Assembly: GCF_040267705.1 (NCBI RefSeq)
Contig: NZ_CP158374.1
Location: forward strand, 1,240,001 to 1,304,000
Direction: 5' to 3'
Source: Agromyces sp. G08B096
GTDB taxonomy: Bacteria > Actinomycetota > Actinomycetes > Actinomycetales > Microbacteriaceae
Length of the DNA stretch: 64,000 nucleotides
Shown: positions 17,003-25,864 of the stretch, piece by piece
Layout of the letters: the number at the start of each line of letters is the position of its first letter
Numbering within the stretch: the stretch's first letter is position 1
Notes under the pieces: model-generated
Seen by the model: only the letters and a program-made list of their open reading frames with translations
What the model was told of the DNA's origin: nothing
Databases searched by the model: none
Made by a program: the position numbers and the translations under genes

Positions 17003-18317
17003 CTCCTGCCCTCCTTCCGTGGTGGATCGGGATGCTTCCCGTCGCCAGCTGTGCGCGCGCGGTCGCGCGCCTGGTCACCTCGTCCTCCTCGGGATGACTT
17101 CGCCAGTCGTCGGGCAGGAGGTAGTCGAGGACGTCGTCGATGGTCACCACCCCGACGAGTCGGTGCTTCTCGTCCACGACCGGCACGGAGACCAGGTCGT
17201 AGCTGGCGAGGATGCGGCTCACCTCGGCGGCCGACGTGTCGGCGGTGACCGGCTCGAGGCCCTGGTCGATGAGCGAGCCGAGGCGCTCGTGCGGCGGGTA
17301 GCGGAGCATCCGCTGGAAGTGCACGACGCCGAGGAACCGGCCGGTGGGCGGCTCGTAAGGCGGGAGGGTCACGCACACGGCGGCGCCGAGCGCCGGCGGG
17401 AGGTCGTGCCGGCGGATGAGCGCGAGCCCCTCCGCGACGGTCGCGTCCGCGGACACGATGATGGGCTCGGTCGTCATGAGGCCGCCGGCCGTGTCCGGAC
17501 CGTACGCGAGGAGGAACCGGACGTCCTCCGCCTCCTCCGGCTCCATGAGCTCGAGCAGGTGCTCGCCGCGCTCCTCGGGCAGCTGGGCGATGAGGTCGGC
17601 GGCGTCGTCAGGCTGCATGTGATCGAGCACGTCGGCGGCGCGGTCGTCGCCGAGGCCGGCGAGGATGTCGACCTGGTCGGACTCGGGCATCTCCTCGAGC
17701 ACGTCGGCGAGACGGTCGTCTGGCAGTTCCTCGGCGACCTCCTGCCGGCGCTGCGGCGGCAGGTCGAGCAGGGTGTTCGCGAGGTCCGCGGGCTTCAGCT
17801 CCGAGTAGGTGGCGATGAGCTGTTCGGCCGACTGCGCCTGACCGGCCTGCGCGGCCTCGCGCACCTCGCGCCACGTCACGTACGCCGACGGGCCCTTCGA
17901 GAAGGGCGATGCGCCCTTGGGGCGGCGCACGAAGAGCTGGGAGACCTCCCACTCGCCGGGCTCCTGCTCCTCGATCGCGACATCCTCGATGGTCGCCTCG
18001 CCTGAGCCGTCGTTGAAGGCGACCTTGCGGCCGAGCATCTCGGCGATGACGCGCACCTCGCCGCCGCGCTGCTCGAATCGGCGCAGGTTGATGAGCCCGG
18101 TGGTGATGATCTGCCCGCCGCCGATGGAGGTCACGCGGCCGATGGAGAGGAACACGCGGCGTTTGCCGGGGATCTCGACGATGAGCCCCACGACGCGCGG
18201 CGCGTCGGACTTGCGGTAGACGACGAGCACGTCGCGCACCCGGCCGACCCGATCGCCTGCGGGGTCGAAGACGGCGCACCCGGCGAGTCGGGCGACGAAG
18301 ACTCTCGTGGCGCTCAC
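16989..18317 (-). CDS. Soluble MgtE-like protein with PRC-barrel, MgtE-N and CBS domains
   Basis: 442 residues from GTG 18317; chosen over TTG 18326 because TAAGTT stands seven bases upstream as a leaderless -10. Order: PRC-barrel-like N-terminus (FVARLAGCAVFDPAGDRVGRVRDVLV, about 1-110), MgtE intracellular helical repeats (ADLANTLLDLPPQRRQEVAEELPDDRLADVLEEMP, about 160-270), then a CBS pair ending VVGVVTIDDVLDYLL. The membrane channel domain of the Mg2+ transporter MgtE is absent, so this is a cytosolic sensor-type protein (Rv1232c-like), possibly acting on an Mg2+ channel or the cotranscribed DUF1003 protein. First gene of a four-gene operon. Confidence 0.85.
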   Translation of the reverse strand: MSATRVFVARLAGCAVFDPAGDRVGRVRDVLVVYRKSDAPRVVGLIVEIPGKRRVFLSIGRVTSIGGGQIITTGLINLRRFEQRGGEVRVIAEMLGRKVAFNDGSGEATIEDVAIEEQEPGEWEVSQLFVRRPKGASPFSKGPSAYVTWREVREAAQAGQAQSAEQLIATYSELKPADLANTLLDLPPQRRQEVAEELPDDRLADVLEEMPESDQVDILAGLGDDRAADVLDHMQPDDAADLIAQLPEERGEHLLELMEPEEAEDVRFLLAYGPDTAGGLMTTEPIIVSADATVAEGLALIRRHDLPPALGAAVCVTLPPYEPPTGRFLGVVHFQRMLRYPPHERLGSLIDQGLEPVTADTSAAEVSRILASYDLVSVPVVDEKHRLVGVVTIDDVLDYLLPDDWRSHPEEDEVTRRATARAQLATGSIPIHHGRRAGDGTR

Positions 18318-18324
18318 GCCTACC

Positions 18325-18330
18325 AACTTA
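18325..18330 (-). promoter_or_regulatory. -10 element of leaderless MgtE-like operon promoter
   Basis: TAAGTT on the minus strand, seven bases (GGTAGGC), then GTG 18317. Confidence 0.5.
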
Positions 18331-18373
18331 GCCCCCGACAGCTGGAATCCGGCCGCGACCGCAGCCCCCGTGG

Positions 18374-18379
18374 GACAAT
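18374..18379 (+). promoter_or_regulatory. -10 element of leaderless stress-protein promoter
   Basis: GACAAT, six bases (GACCCG), then ATG 18386. Confidence 0.5.
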
Positions 18380-18385
18380 GACCCG

Positions 18386-19192
18386 ATGAGCACTCCGAGC
18401 CCGTTCGGCGGCCGCGCCGCCCAGGCGTTCCCGACCCTTCCGAAGGGCGAGACCGTCGCGAGTTTCGAGACCTATCAGGAGGCGCAGGCGGCGGTCGACC
18501 GTCTCGCGAAGGCGGAGTTCCCGGTGAAGGAGCTGTCGATCGTCGGCACCGACCTGACGAGCGTCGAGCGCATCACCGGCAAGCTGACGTGGGGTCGGGC
18601 GGCCGGCGCCGGCGCGCTGTCGGGCGCCTGGTTCGGCCTGTTCCTCGGTCTGCTGTTCTTCATCTTCTCGCCGACGGGTGCGGGGCTCGGCATCCTCGCC
18701 TCCGCGGTCCTCATCGGCGCGGGATTCGGCATGATCTTCGGCCTCGTCTCCTACTCCGCCAACCGGCGCCGGCGCGACTTCACCTCCGTCATGCAGGTGC
18801 TGGCCACGCGGTACGCGATCATCGCCGACCCGGCGCACGTCTCGCGAGCCCGCGACGTGCTGGGCGTCGACGCCCCGGCCGCGCCGCCTTCGGCGCCGAC
18901 CTCGTCGGCGTCCTCCACAGCCGGTACCGGCGAGGCGGCCCCGCGGACGTACGGCGAGGCGACGGATGCCGCGCGCCGGGCCCGCGCGGCGGCCGAGGCA
19001 GCGGAGGCCGCGCCGGCGCGCCCGCGGTACGGCGAGCTGGCTCCCGAGCCGGGAGACGCCTCCGACCACGGCCCCGAGGCCACGGACGGCCGCGCCGCGG
19101 ACGGCGGCGCCACACACGGCAGCGCGGCGGACGGCGGCGCCACGGGGCGCGAGCGCACGACCGGCGGTACGGGCGACGCCGACGGGCGCTGA
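18386..19192 (+). CDS. General stress protein 17M-like membrane protein
   Basis: 268 residues. N-terminal ~75 residues form the YflT/17M-like domain (ETVASFETYQEAQAAVDRLAKAEFPVKELSIVGTDL), followed by a glycine-rich two-helix membrane hairpin (about 75-118) and a short cytosolic segment. The last ~90 residues are low-complexity Ala/Gly/Glu/Arg, probably disordered. This matches the Rv1234-type protein found beside the MgtE-like gene in mycobacteria. Function is unknown beyond a proposed stress role. Divergent from the MgtE-like operon, 68 bp between starts. Confidence 0.8.
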   Translation: MSTPSPFGGRAAQAFPTLPKGETVASFETYQEAQAAVDRLAKAEFPVKELSIVGTDLTSVERITGKLTWGRAAGAGALSGAWFGLFLGLLFFIFSPTGAGLGILASAVLIGAGFGMIFGLVSYSANRRRRDFTSVMQVLATRYAIIADPAHVSRARDVLGVDAPAAPPSAPTSSASSTAGTGEAAPRTYGEATDAARRARAAAEAAEAAPARPRYGELAPEPGDASDHGPEATDGRAADGGATHGSAADGGATGRERTTGGTGDADGR

Positions 19193-19229
19193 GGCATCCG
19201 GCTCCCAGCCCTCGGTCGGATTCGCCGCC

Positions 19230-19235
19230 TATCGT
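19230..19235 (+). promoter_or_regulatory. -10 element of leaderless PGPGW-protein promoter
   Basis: TATCGT, seven bases (CTCCCGC), then ATG 19243. Confidence 0.55.
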
Positions 19236-19242
19236 CTCCCGC

Positions 19243-19590
19243 ATGGTGAGCGAGGAGGAGCTCCGCCGCGACATCGCGAACGGTGAGCGACGCGACCGGC
19301 CCGTGCGCGTGGCGCTCCGGCGCCTCCGCGCCGGCATCGACCGGCATCCGCGGCTCCGGACGGTCTACCGTGCCGGCGTCGGCGTCCTCGGCGGCGTGAT
19401 CGCGGTCGGCGGCCTCGCGCTCGTCCCGCTTCCGGGTCCGGGCTGGCTCGTCGTCTTCCTCGGCCTCGCCATCCTCGGCACCGAGTTCGCCTGGGCGAGG
19501 CGCGCCGCCGTCTTCATCAAACGGGCGCTCGACCGGTTCTGGACGTGGTGGCGCGCGAGACGCGCCCGCCGCGCCGAGAACTCCGGCTGA
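19243..19590 (+). CDS. PGPGW-motif small membrane protein (TIGR02611-like)
   Basis: 115 residues from ATG 19243. Two membrane helices flank the motif PLPGPGWLVVFLGLAILG that defines the actinobacterial PGPGW/TIGR02611 family; both ends are basic and cytosolic. No function is established. The start is supported by the TATCGT element seven bases upstream. It ends convergent to aminopeptidase P. Confidence 0.85.
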   Translation: MVSEEELRRDIANGERRDRPVRVALRRLRAGIDRHPRLRTVYRAGVGVLGGVIAVGGLALVPLPGPGWLVVFLGLAILGTEFAWARRAAVFIKRALDRFWTWWRARRARRAENSG

Positions 19591-19600
19591 CGCCCGTCGG

Positions 19601-19653
19601 CCCGATCAGCGGCGCCGTGCGCCCGCTGACCGGCCGAGCGGTCCCGATCAGCG
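19601..19653. repeat. 11-bp duplication copying the pepP stop region
   Basis: CCCGATCAGCG occurs at 19601-19611 and again at 19643-19653, where it contains the minus-strand pepP stop (TCA 19648-19650). Confidence 0.8.
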
Positions 19654-21234
19654 CTGCGCCTGGCGCACCCACGCCTCGACCTCGTCGGCCGTGCGCGGGA
19701 TGCCCGCCGACAGGTTCTCCGCGCCGTCGGCCGTCACGAGGATGTCGTCCTCGATGCGCACGCCGATGCCGCGGAACTCCTCGGGGACCGTGAGGTCGTC
19801 GGGCTGGAAGTAGAGACCCGGCTCGATGGTGAAGACCATGCCGGCCTCCAGCACGCCGTCCATGTACAGGTCGCGGCGCGCCTGCGCGCAGTCGTGGACG
19901 TCGAGTCCGAGGTGGTGGCTCGTGCCGTGCACCATGTAGCGGCGGTGGAACTGGTTCGAGGGGTCGAGCGATTCCTCGGCCGACACCGGCAGGAACCCCC
20001 ACTCGGCCGTGCGACGGGCGATGACCTGCATCGCGGCGGCGTGGATCTCGCGGAAGACGATGCCGGGTCGCACGATCGCGAACGCCGCGTCGGCCGCCTC
20101 GCGGACCGCCTCGTAGACCTGCCGCTGCACGTCGGAGAAGGTGCCGTTCACCGGGAACGTGCGGGTGATGTCGGCCGTGTAGTACGAGTCCATCTCGACG
20201 CCGGCGTCGAGGAGCACCAGGTCGCCGGGCACCACGGGCCCGTCGTTGCGAGTCCAGTGCAGGATCGTGGCGTGGGGACCGGCCGCGGCGATGGAGCCGT
20301 AGCCGACGTCGTTGCCGTCGAGGCGCGCCCGCGTGGCGAACACGCCCTCGATCACCCGCTCGCCGCGCACCTCGGCCGTGATCCGGGGCAGCTCGGAGAG
20401 CACCTCGGTGAAGCCGCGGCTCGTGGCCTCGACGGCGGCGCGGAGCTCGGCGATTTCGAAGTCGTCCTTCACGAGGCGGAGTTCCGAGCAGACCCGCGCG
20501 AGCTCGCCGTCGGGCTCGTGGTCGGCACCGACCTCGAGGCTGAAGGGCGCGTCCTGGGCGTTCGTCGAGAGCGCCTCCTCCGCCGCGAACCGGATCCGGG
20601 CGTGGTCGACGCGCTCGGTCAGCGCGGCATCCGCCTCGCGGAGCACGAGGGTCGCGGTGTCGACGCGGTCGATGACGGCGTCGAACTCGCCGATGTCGCG
20701 CGTCGCGACGCCGAGGTCGGCCGCGACGTGCGCGAGCGACGGACGGGGGCCGATCCAGAACTCGCCGATCGCCGGGTTGGCGTAGAACTCGTCGGAATCG
20801 CGGCCAGCACGCTCGCGGAAGTAGACGGTGGCCAGGTGGCCCTCGCCGCCCTCGGGCTCGAGGACGAGCACGGCGCCCGGCTCGGAGTCCGATCCCCAGC
20901 CGGTGAGGTGCGCGAACGCCGAGTGCGCACGGAACGGGTACTCGGTGTCGTTCGCCCGCTGCTTGAGGTCGCCGGCGGGGATGATGAGCCGCTGGCCGGG
21001 GAAGGCCTGGGAGACCGCGGCGCGCCGCGCCGCCGCGTAGGCCGCCTGAGCGCGTGCGGGCGGGAGCGCTTCGTCGCGCTCCGCCCAGCCGCTGCTGATG
21101 AAGTCCTTGAACCGCTCGGAACCGGGCGTCGTCGAACGGTTCGCGTTGCGGTCGCGCTCGTCGGTCGCCGTCTCGGTCAGCTCGGGCTCGACGGGCGCGG
21201 TGGAGGTGTCGGTGGTCTCGGACATGGCATCCAT
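19648..21234 (-). CDS. pepP: Xaa-Pro aminopeptidase (aminopeptidase P family, M24B)
   Basis: 528 residues; a second ATG at 21225 (MSETTD) is an equally possible start. The N-terminal ~230 residues are the AMP_N domain (RQRLIIPAGDLKQRANDTEYPFRAHSAF). The C-terminal pita-bread domain holds five metal ligands: Asp in LLDAGVEMDSYYTADITR (two Asp), His in GTSHHLGLDVHD, Glu in TIEPGLYF and Glu in GVRIEDDILV. Removes N-terminal residues ahead of proline with two Mn2+ in the cytosol. The extended ~60-residue Thr/Glu-rich N-terminus is common in actinobacterial homologues. Monocistronic. Confidence 0.93.
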   Translation of the reverse strand: MDAMSETTDTSTAPVEPELTETATDERDRNANRSTTPGSERFKDFISSGWAERDEALPPARAQAAYAAARRAAVSQAFPGQRLIIPAGDLKQRANDTEYPFRAHSAFAHLTGWGSDSEPGAVLVLEPEGGEGHLATVYFRERAGRDSDEFYANPAIGEFWIGPRPSLAHVAADLGVATRDIGEFDAVIDRVDTATLVLREADAALTERVDHARIRFAAEEALSTNAQDAPFSLEVGADHEPDGELARVCSELRLVKDDFEIAELRAAVEATSRGFTEVLSELPRITAEVRGERVIEGVFATRARLDGNDVGYGSIAAAGPHATILHWTRNDGPVVPGDLVLLDAGVEMDSYYTADITRTFPVNGTFSDVQRQVYEAVREAADAAFAIVRPGIVFREIHAAAMQVIARRTAEWGFLPVSAEESLDPSNQFHRRYMVHGTSHHLGLDVHDCAQARRDLYMDGVLEAGMVFTIEPGLYFQPDDLTVPEEFRGIGVRIEDDILVTADGAENLSAGIPRTADEVEAWVRQAQR

Positions 21235-21274
21235 TCTCGCACCGCCCGCTGGCCGGTGGCGCGGCGTCGGGCCG

Positions 21275-22303
21275 TCAGCCCGCGCGCACCAGCGTCGCGA
21301 CGATCGGCCGGTGGTCGCTGCCGGCGTCGTCGAACTCGCCGAGGACCCGGAAGCTCGCGACCTCCCAGTTCGGCGTGGCGAGCACGTGGTCGATCGGGCT
21401 GCCGAGGACGGGGGGCAGATCCGTCGGCCACGTCCCGAGCCCGGCGGCGCCGCCCGCCCGCGCCGCGTCGCTGCAGCGACCGAGATCTCCGCCGTCGACG
21501 CCGCGGCCGGCGAAATGATCGAGCGTGGCGTTGAAGTCGCCGGCGAGGATGACGTCCTCGCCGGTGCAGAGACCGGCCAGGTAGTCGAGGTCGCTCCGCC
21601 AATTGCGCAGCTCCCACCGGATCGGCGCGACCGCGTGCACGGCGACGATGCGGGGGCCGTCGCCGTCGACCGGTTCGGCCACCACGGTCGGCAGGGTGTT
21701 CGTATTGCCCGGAGGGCCAGGCCACTCCGCCGACACCACCTCGTAGTCGCCGAGGTCTGGGCTGATCAGCAGCGTCGTCGATCGTGCCTTCGCGATGTCG
21801 TCGAAGGCGAGCGTGTGCACCCACATCGGCCGCCCGCCGTCGCGCATCGCGACCGCGACGTCCTCGCCGAGCGGGTCGGTGGTCTCGGGCAGCGAGATCA
21901 CGTCGGCGCCCTCCCGCAGCGCGAGATCGGCGATGGTCTGCGCGTCGGGGACCTCGCCGAGCGTGTTCCAGGCGAGCACCGTCACCGCGTCGGCATCGGA
22001 TGCCTCGGCCGGTGCCGCGCTCGAGCCGAGCCCGCGCATGGCGAGCACGGCCACGTTGCCGGCCGCGAACAGCGCGAGCACGCTCGCCATGGCGATGCCG
22101 AACCGGCGCGTCCGGCGGGGAAGTGCCAGCAGCGCGAAGAGCGCCGCCGCGGCGATCCCGGCGGCCGCTGCCGAGCCGCGGAGCGCGACCACGTGCGCGG
22201 AGATCCACTGGTTCTGCAGCCCGAACGCCTGCGGCCACACGAGGATCGCCGCGATGGCGGCGGTGACGACGACGGCGGCCCAGCCGAGGATGCGGGGGAG
22301 CAT
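21275..22303 (-). CDS. Endonuclease/exonuclease/phosphatase-fold membrane protein
   Basis: 342 residues from ATG 22303. Three N-terminal membrane helices (about 5-95) are followed by an exported EEP catalytic domain: VLAWNTLGEV, SLPET (Mg2+ Glu), VHAVAP, AGDFNATLDHF and the terminal SDHRPIVATL. The domain is therefore outside the membrane, where related proteins act as phosphodiesterases or phospholipid/sphingomyelin hydrolases; a nuclease role is also possible. The start is set by a TAGGGT -10 seven bases upstream; the earlier in-frame ATGs would add a Pro/Arg-rich stretch with no homology. Confidence 0.82.
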   Translation of the reverse strand: MLPRILGWAAVVVTAAIAAILVWPQAFGLQNQWISAHVVALRGSAAAAGIAAAALFALLALPRRTRRFGIAMASVLALFAAGNVAVLAMRGLGSSAAPAEASDADAVTVLAWNTLGEVPDAQTIADLALREGADVISLPETTDPLGEDVAVAMRDGGRPMWVHTLAFDDIAKARSTTLLISPDLGDYEVVSAEWPGPPGNTNTLPTVVAEPVDGDGPRIVAVHAVAPIRWELRNWRSDLDYLAGLCTGEDVILAGDFNATLDHFAGRGVDGGDLGRCSDAARAGGAAGLGTWPTDLPPVLGSPIDHVLATPNWEVASFRVLGEFDDAGSDHRPIVATLVRAG

Positions 22304-22310
22304 TCTTCCC

Positions 22311-22316
22311 ACCCTA
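22311..22316 (-). promoter_or_regulatory. -10 element of leaderless EEP-protein promoter
   Basis: TAGGGT on the minus strand, seven bases (GGGAAGA), then ATG 22303. Confidence 0.5.
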
Positions 22317-22386
22317 GCCACCAGAACGGGGCACGTCCGGGGCCGGGCGCTGGCGATCGCCTGGGAGTCGGCCGGGAGCCCGCTTG

Positions 22387-22392
22387 TAGCAT
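22387..22392 (+). promoter_or_regulatory. -10 element of leaderless PHP-gene promoter
   Basis: TAGCAT, six bases (GAGGGG), then ATG 22399. Confidence 0.55.
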
Positions 22393-22398
22393 GAGGGG

Positions 22399-23271
22399 AT
22401 GCGTGCAGACGGGACCCGGGCCATCGGCGAAGCCGACCTGCACGTGCACTCGGTGGTGTCGGACGGCACCGAGACGCCGGGCGCACTCCTCGCGGAGGCG
22501 GCATCGATCGGGCTCGGCGCGATCGCGCTCACCGATCACGACTCGACCGCCGGATGGGCCGAGGCCGCCGCCGCGGTGCCCGGCACGGGCGTGGCGCTCA
22601 TCCCCGGCATGGAGCTGTCCACGCGCGAGGGGTTCACCAGCGTGCATATGCTGGCCTACCTCGTCGACCCCCTCGATGAGGGCCTGATCGCCGAGACCGC
22701 ACGTATCCGTGAGTCCCGCCTCACCCGTGCGGAGGAGATCGTCCGCCGCATCTCGCGCGACTACGACCTCAGCTGGGACGACGTGCTCGCCCAGACCATC
22801 GAGGGCACCACCATCGGTCGCCCGCACATCGCCGACGCGCTGGTCGCAAGGGGCCACGTGGCCACGAGGTCGGCGGCGTTCTCCGGCATCCTGCACCCGC
22901 GGGCCGGATACGCCCAGCCGCACTACGCCCCCGACCCGCTCACCGCGGTGCGCCTCATCCGGGCCGCCGGCGGGGTCCCCGTGCTCGCACACCCGGGAAC
23001 GAGGGGCGCGGAGCGGGTCATCCCGGAGGAACGGCTCGCCCAGCTCGTGGACGCCGGACTCTTCGGCCTCGAGGTCGACCACCCCGAGAACCGGCCCGAC
23101 GCCAAGCCGCGCCTGCGGCAGCTCGCCGAGCGGTTCGGCCTCGCGGTCACCGGGTCGAGCGACTACCACGGGTCGGGAAAGCCGAATCGGCTGGGGGAGT
23201 GCCGGACGAGCGCCGACGTCGTCGCCCGGCTCGTCGCGGAGGGCACGGGCTCGGCGCCCGTGCTGCCGTAG
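22399..23271 (+). CDS. PHP-domain phosphoesterase
   Basis: 290 residues, full-length PHP fold. Metal-binding motifs: DLHVHSVVSDGT (HxH and Asp), ITDHDS, GMELST (Glu), LAHPGT, and SSDYHG. The family includes 3',5'-nucleoside-bisphosphate phosphatase (RNase AM/YciV type), which is the most likely activity because of the small-size single-domain architecture. Leaderless-type promoter; divergent from the EEP gene and convergent with the DEAD-box helicase. Confidence 0.85.
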   Translation: MRADGTRAIGEADLHVHSVVSDGTETPGALLAEAASIGLGAIALTDHDSTAGWAEAAAAVPGTGVALIPGMELSTREGFTSVHMLAYLVDPLDEGLIAETARIRESRLTRAEEIVRRISRDYDLSWDDVLAQTIEGTTIGRPHIADALVARGHVATRSAAFSGILHPRAGYAQPHYAPDPLTAVRLIRAAGGVPVLAHPGTRGAERVIPEERLAQLVDAGLFGLEVDHPENRPDAKPRLRQLAERFGLAVTGSSDYHGSGKPNRLGECRTSADVVARLVAEGTGSAPVLP

Positions 23272-23349
23272 CGGCGGCGTCCACCGCCAGCCACTCCGGG
23301 AATCCGCCGTCGATGCCCCGCGTCAGCCGGGCACCGACGACGCTGCGTC

Positions 23350-24921
23350 TCAGCCCTGCTGCGCGGGCGCGGCCTGACCGCCACCCGACGACGAGCCCCG
23401 GCGGCGGCGGCGCCGGCGGGGCGCCGCGGCGTTGCCGTCGTGGTGCTCTCGGCCCGCGCCGTCGTGCGTGCCGGAGCCCGGGGCCTTGGTCTCGGCGTCC
23501 GCCGAGCCGGCCTCCCGCGAGGACGCCCTGCTCTGGTCGGCCGTGGCCGACGAGGCATCCGTCTCGGGTCGCCCGCCGCGGGTCCGGCGTCGCGACCGGC
23601 TGCGCGAGGACCGCTCGCCCGACTCGCCGGCGTCGCCCTCACGGCGCTCGCCGCTCCGGCCGGAACGCTCCCGGCCGGACTCGCCGCGGCCCGACTCGCT
23701 GCGCCCGGCCGTCGCGGCCCGCGGGGCCGCGGCGGCGGGCTTCAGCCGCCCCTTCGTGCCCTCGGGGATGTCGAGGTCGGTGTAGAGGTGCGGGCTCGAC
23801 GAGTACGTCTCGACCGGCTCGGGCTGGCCGAACTCGAGCGCCCGGTTGATGAGCGCCCACTTGTGCAGGTCGTCCCAGTCGACGAAGGTGACCGCGATGC
23901 CCGTCTTGCCGGCACGTCCCGTGCGACCCGCGCGGTGCAGGTACGTCTTGTCGTCGTCGGGGATCGTGTGGTTGATGACGTGCGTCACATCGTCGACGTC
24001 GATGCCTCGCGCCGCGACATCCGTGGCGATCAGCACGTCCTTCTTGCCGGCCTTGAACGCGGCCATCGCGCGCTCGCGCTGATCCTGGTTCAGGTCGCCG
24101 TGCACGGCCGCGGCGTTGAAGCCGCGGTCGTTCAGCTCCTCGACGAGCTTCGCCGCCGCCCGCTTCGTGCGCGTGAAGATGACGGTCTTGCCGCGGCCCT
24201 CGGCCTGGAGGATGCGGGCGATCACCTCGTCCTTGTCGAGCGAGTGCGCCCGGTAGACGAGATGCTTGATGTTCGCCTGCGTCAGCCCCTCATCGGGGTC
24301 GTTCGCGCGGATGTGGATCGGCTTCGACATGAAGCGGCGCGCGAGCGCGACGATCTGGCCCGGCATCGTGGCCGAGAACAGCATGGTGTGCCGCACCGCC
24401 GGCGTCTTGGAGAAGAGCTTCTCGATATCGGGCAGGAAGCCGAGGTCGAGCATCTTGTCGGCCTCGTCGAGCACCATCTCCTGGACCTGCCCGAGGTTCA
24501 GCAGCCGCTGGCTCGCGAGGTCGAGGAGACGCCCGGGCGTGCCGACGACGATCTGCGCGCCGGCTTTGATCTGCTCGATCTGCCCCTCGTACGCCTTGCC
24601 GCCGTAGATCGCGACGACCTTCGTCGGGCGGTTCGAGGTCGCGAGCTCGAGGTCTTCGGTGACCTGGACGCACAGCTCGCGCGTCGGCACGACGACGAGC
24701 GCCTTCACGCCGGGCTCGGGGTCGTCGCCCAGCCGCTGGATGAGCGGCAGGCCGAAGCCGAAGGTCTTGCCGGTGCCGGTCTTGGCCTGGCCGATGATGT
24801 CCTGCCCGGAGAGGGCGAGGGGGATGGTCTGCTCCTGGATGGGGAAGGCATCGACGATGCCCTTCCCGGCGAGTGCGTCGACGATGTCTGACGCCACGCC
24901 GAGTTCGGTGAACGTGGTCAC
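23350..24921 (-). CDS. DEAD-box ATP-dependent RNA helicase
   Basis: 523 residues, GTG start. Q motif (FTELGVASDIVDALAGKGIVDAFPIQEQTI), Walker A AKTGTGKT, DEAD (LDEADKMLDLGF), SAT (FSATMP) and HRAGRTGRAGKTG are all intact; this is the RhlE-type core of ~370 residues. The last ~130 residues are Arg/Ser/Gly/Glu-rich, ending in an Arg run, and probably bind RNA nonspecifically. Role in RNA remodelling, ribosome assembly or cold adaptation. It faces the ferritin-like gene divergently, as RhlE (Rv3211) does with Rv3210c in mycobacteria. No leaderless signal; expected leader about 20-60 nt. Confidence 0.92.
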   Translation of the reverse strand: MTTFTELGVASDIVDALAGKGIVDAFPIQEQTIPLALSGQDIIGQAKTGTGKTFGFGLPLIQRLGDDPEPGVKALVVVPTRELCVQVTEDLELATSNRPTKVVAIYGGKAYEGQIEQIKAGAQIVVGTPGRLLDLASQRLLNLGQVQEMVLDEADKMLDLGFLPDIEKLFSKTPAVRHTMLFSATMPGQIVALARRFMSKPIHIRANDPDEGLTQANIKHLVYRAHSLDKDEVIARILQAEGRGKTVIFTRTKRAAAKLVEELNDRGFNAAAVHGDLNQDQRERAMAAFKAGKKDVLIATDVAARGIDVDDVTHVINHTIPDDDKTYLHRAGRTGRAGKTGIAVTFVDWDDLHKWALINRALEFGQPEPVETYSSSPHLYTDLDIPEGTKGRLKPAAAAPRAATAGRSESGRGESGRERSGRSGERREGDAGESGERSSRSRSRRRTRGGRPETDASSATADQSRASSREAGSADAETKAPGSGTHDGAGREHHDGNAAAPRRRRRRRGSSSGGGQAAPAQQG

Positions 24922-25043
24922 GGGAAGTTTCCGCCTGTCGGTCTTGCTCGGGTGCGCCCTGATCTCTTCCGCAGGCGCACGGTCGCGGTTCCATCGCCCG
25001 CGTACGCAACCCAGCCTAACGGAGTCGAGGATGCCTCCCCCGT

Positions 25044-25049
25044 TATGCT
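25044..25049 (+). promoter_or_regulatory. -10 element of leaderless ferritin-like gene promoter
   Basis: TATGCT, seven bases (GTCCTGC), then GTG 25057. This argues against the ATG at 25045, which lies inside the hexamer. Confidence 0.55.
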
Positions 25050-25056
25050 GTCCTGC

Positions 25057-25770
25057 GTGGTGCTCTGGTCAGCAAGGCGCGGTTCGCGCGAGACGCCGCG
25101 GCTCCGCCCGCGTGTGGCGCCGACCGACCTCGCCAGGGTCGACTTCACCGAGCTCGTCCCCGAGCCGGTCGCCTTCCTCGGCCAGGCCGCGTACATCCAG
25201 CTCGAGGCGTTCGAGAACCTCGCCCGCGCCGTGGCCACCGCGCCCTCGATCGACTCGAAGGAGGGCCTGTCGGCCGCGGCCGGTGTGGCGCTGCGCAAGC
25301 ACCACGCCCTCATCGCCGAGCTCCGTCGCGAGGGCGTGGAGCCCGTCGAAGTGATGGCGCCGTTCGCGCCCGCGACCGACCGGTTCCGCGAGGCGACCGC
25401 CGGCGCCGACTGGTACGAGCTGCTGCTCGGCATCCACGTCACCACGGGCATGCTCGACGACTTCTTCGCCCGGCTCGCCGCAGGGCTGCCGCACGAGGTG
25501 GGCGACCGCGTCCGGCGCATCCTCGACGAGCAGGGCGCGGCGGAGGTGCTCCAGCGGGAGCTCGGGCGGGCGATCGCCGAGCAACGGGGGCTCGCCGACC
25601 GGCTGGCGCTCTGGGGCCGCAGCCTCGTCGGCGACACGCTGCTCATCGCACGGTCGGCCCTCCGCGGGGCCGAGCCCAGCGGCCGGTTCGACGAGGACGT
25701 CGAGCCCGTCTTCACCGAGCTCATCGCCGATCACACGCGCCGCATGGACGCGCTCGGCCTCACCGCCTGA
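25057..25770 (+). CDS. Ferritin-like-fold protein (Rv3210c/MiaE-like)
   Basis: 237 residues from GTG 25057. All-helical; resembles the actinobacterial ferritin-like family annotated as tRNA 2-methylthio-N6-isopentenyl adenosine hydroxylase-like. Candidate di-iron or structural residues are in QLEAFENLARAV, ALRKHHALIAEL, WYELLLGIHVTTGMLDDFF and DHTRRMDALGL. Enzymatic activity is not established for this branch. Its pairing with the DEAD-box gene and DUF3107 is conserved. A 13-bp sequence containing its stop codon recurs 25 bp downstream. Confidence 0.75.
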   Translation: MVLWSARRGSRETPRLRPRVAPTDLARVDFTELVPEPVAFLGQAAYIQLEAFENLARAVATAPSIDSKEGLSAAAGVALRKHHALIAELRREGVEPVEVMAPFAPATDRFREATAGADWYELLLGIHVTTGMLDDFFARLAAGLPHEVGDRVRRILDEQGAAEVLQRELGRAIAEQRGLADRLALWGRSLVGDTLLIARSALRGAEPSGRFDEDVEPVFTELIADHTRRMDALGLTA

Positions 25771-25815
25771 GCGCTCGTCCTGAAGGGCTGCCGGGTTTCA
25801 CGGCCTGAGCGCTCG
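25765..25815. repeat. 13-bp duplication spanning the ferritin-like gene stop codon
   Basis: GCCTGAGCGCTCG at 25765-25777 (TGA 25768-25770) is repeated exactly at 25803-25815. Confidence 0.9.
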
Positions 25816-25864
25816 CGCAGGGCGGCGTTCCCCGGTGGACGACGTGGCGACCGAGCGCGCGGCC

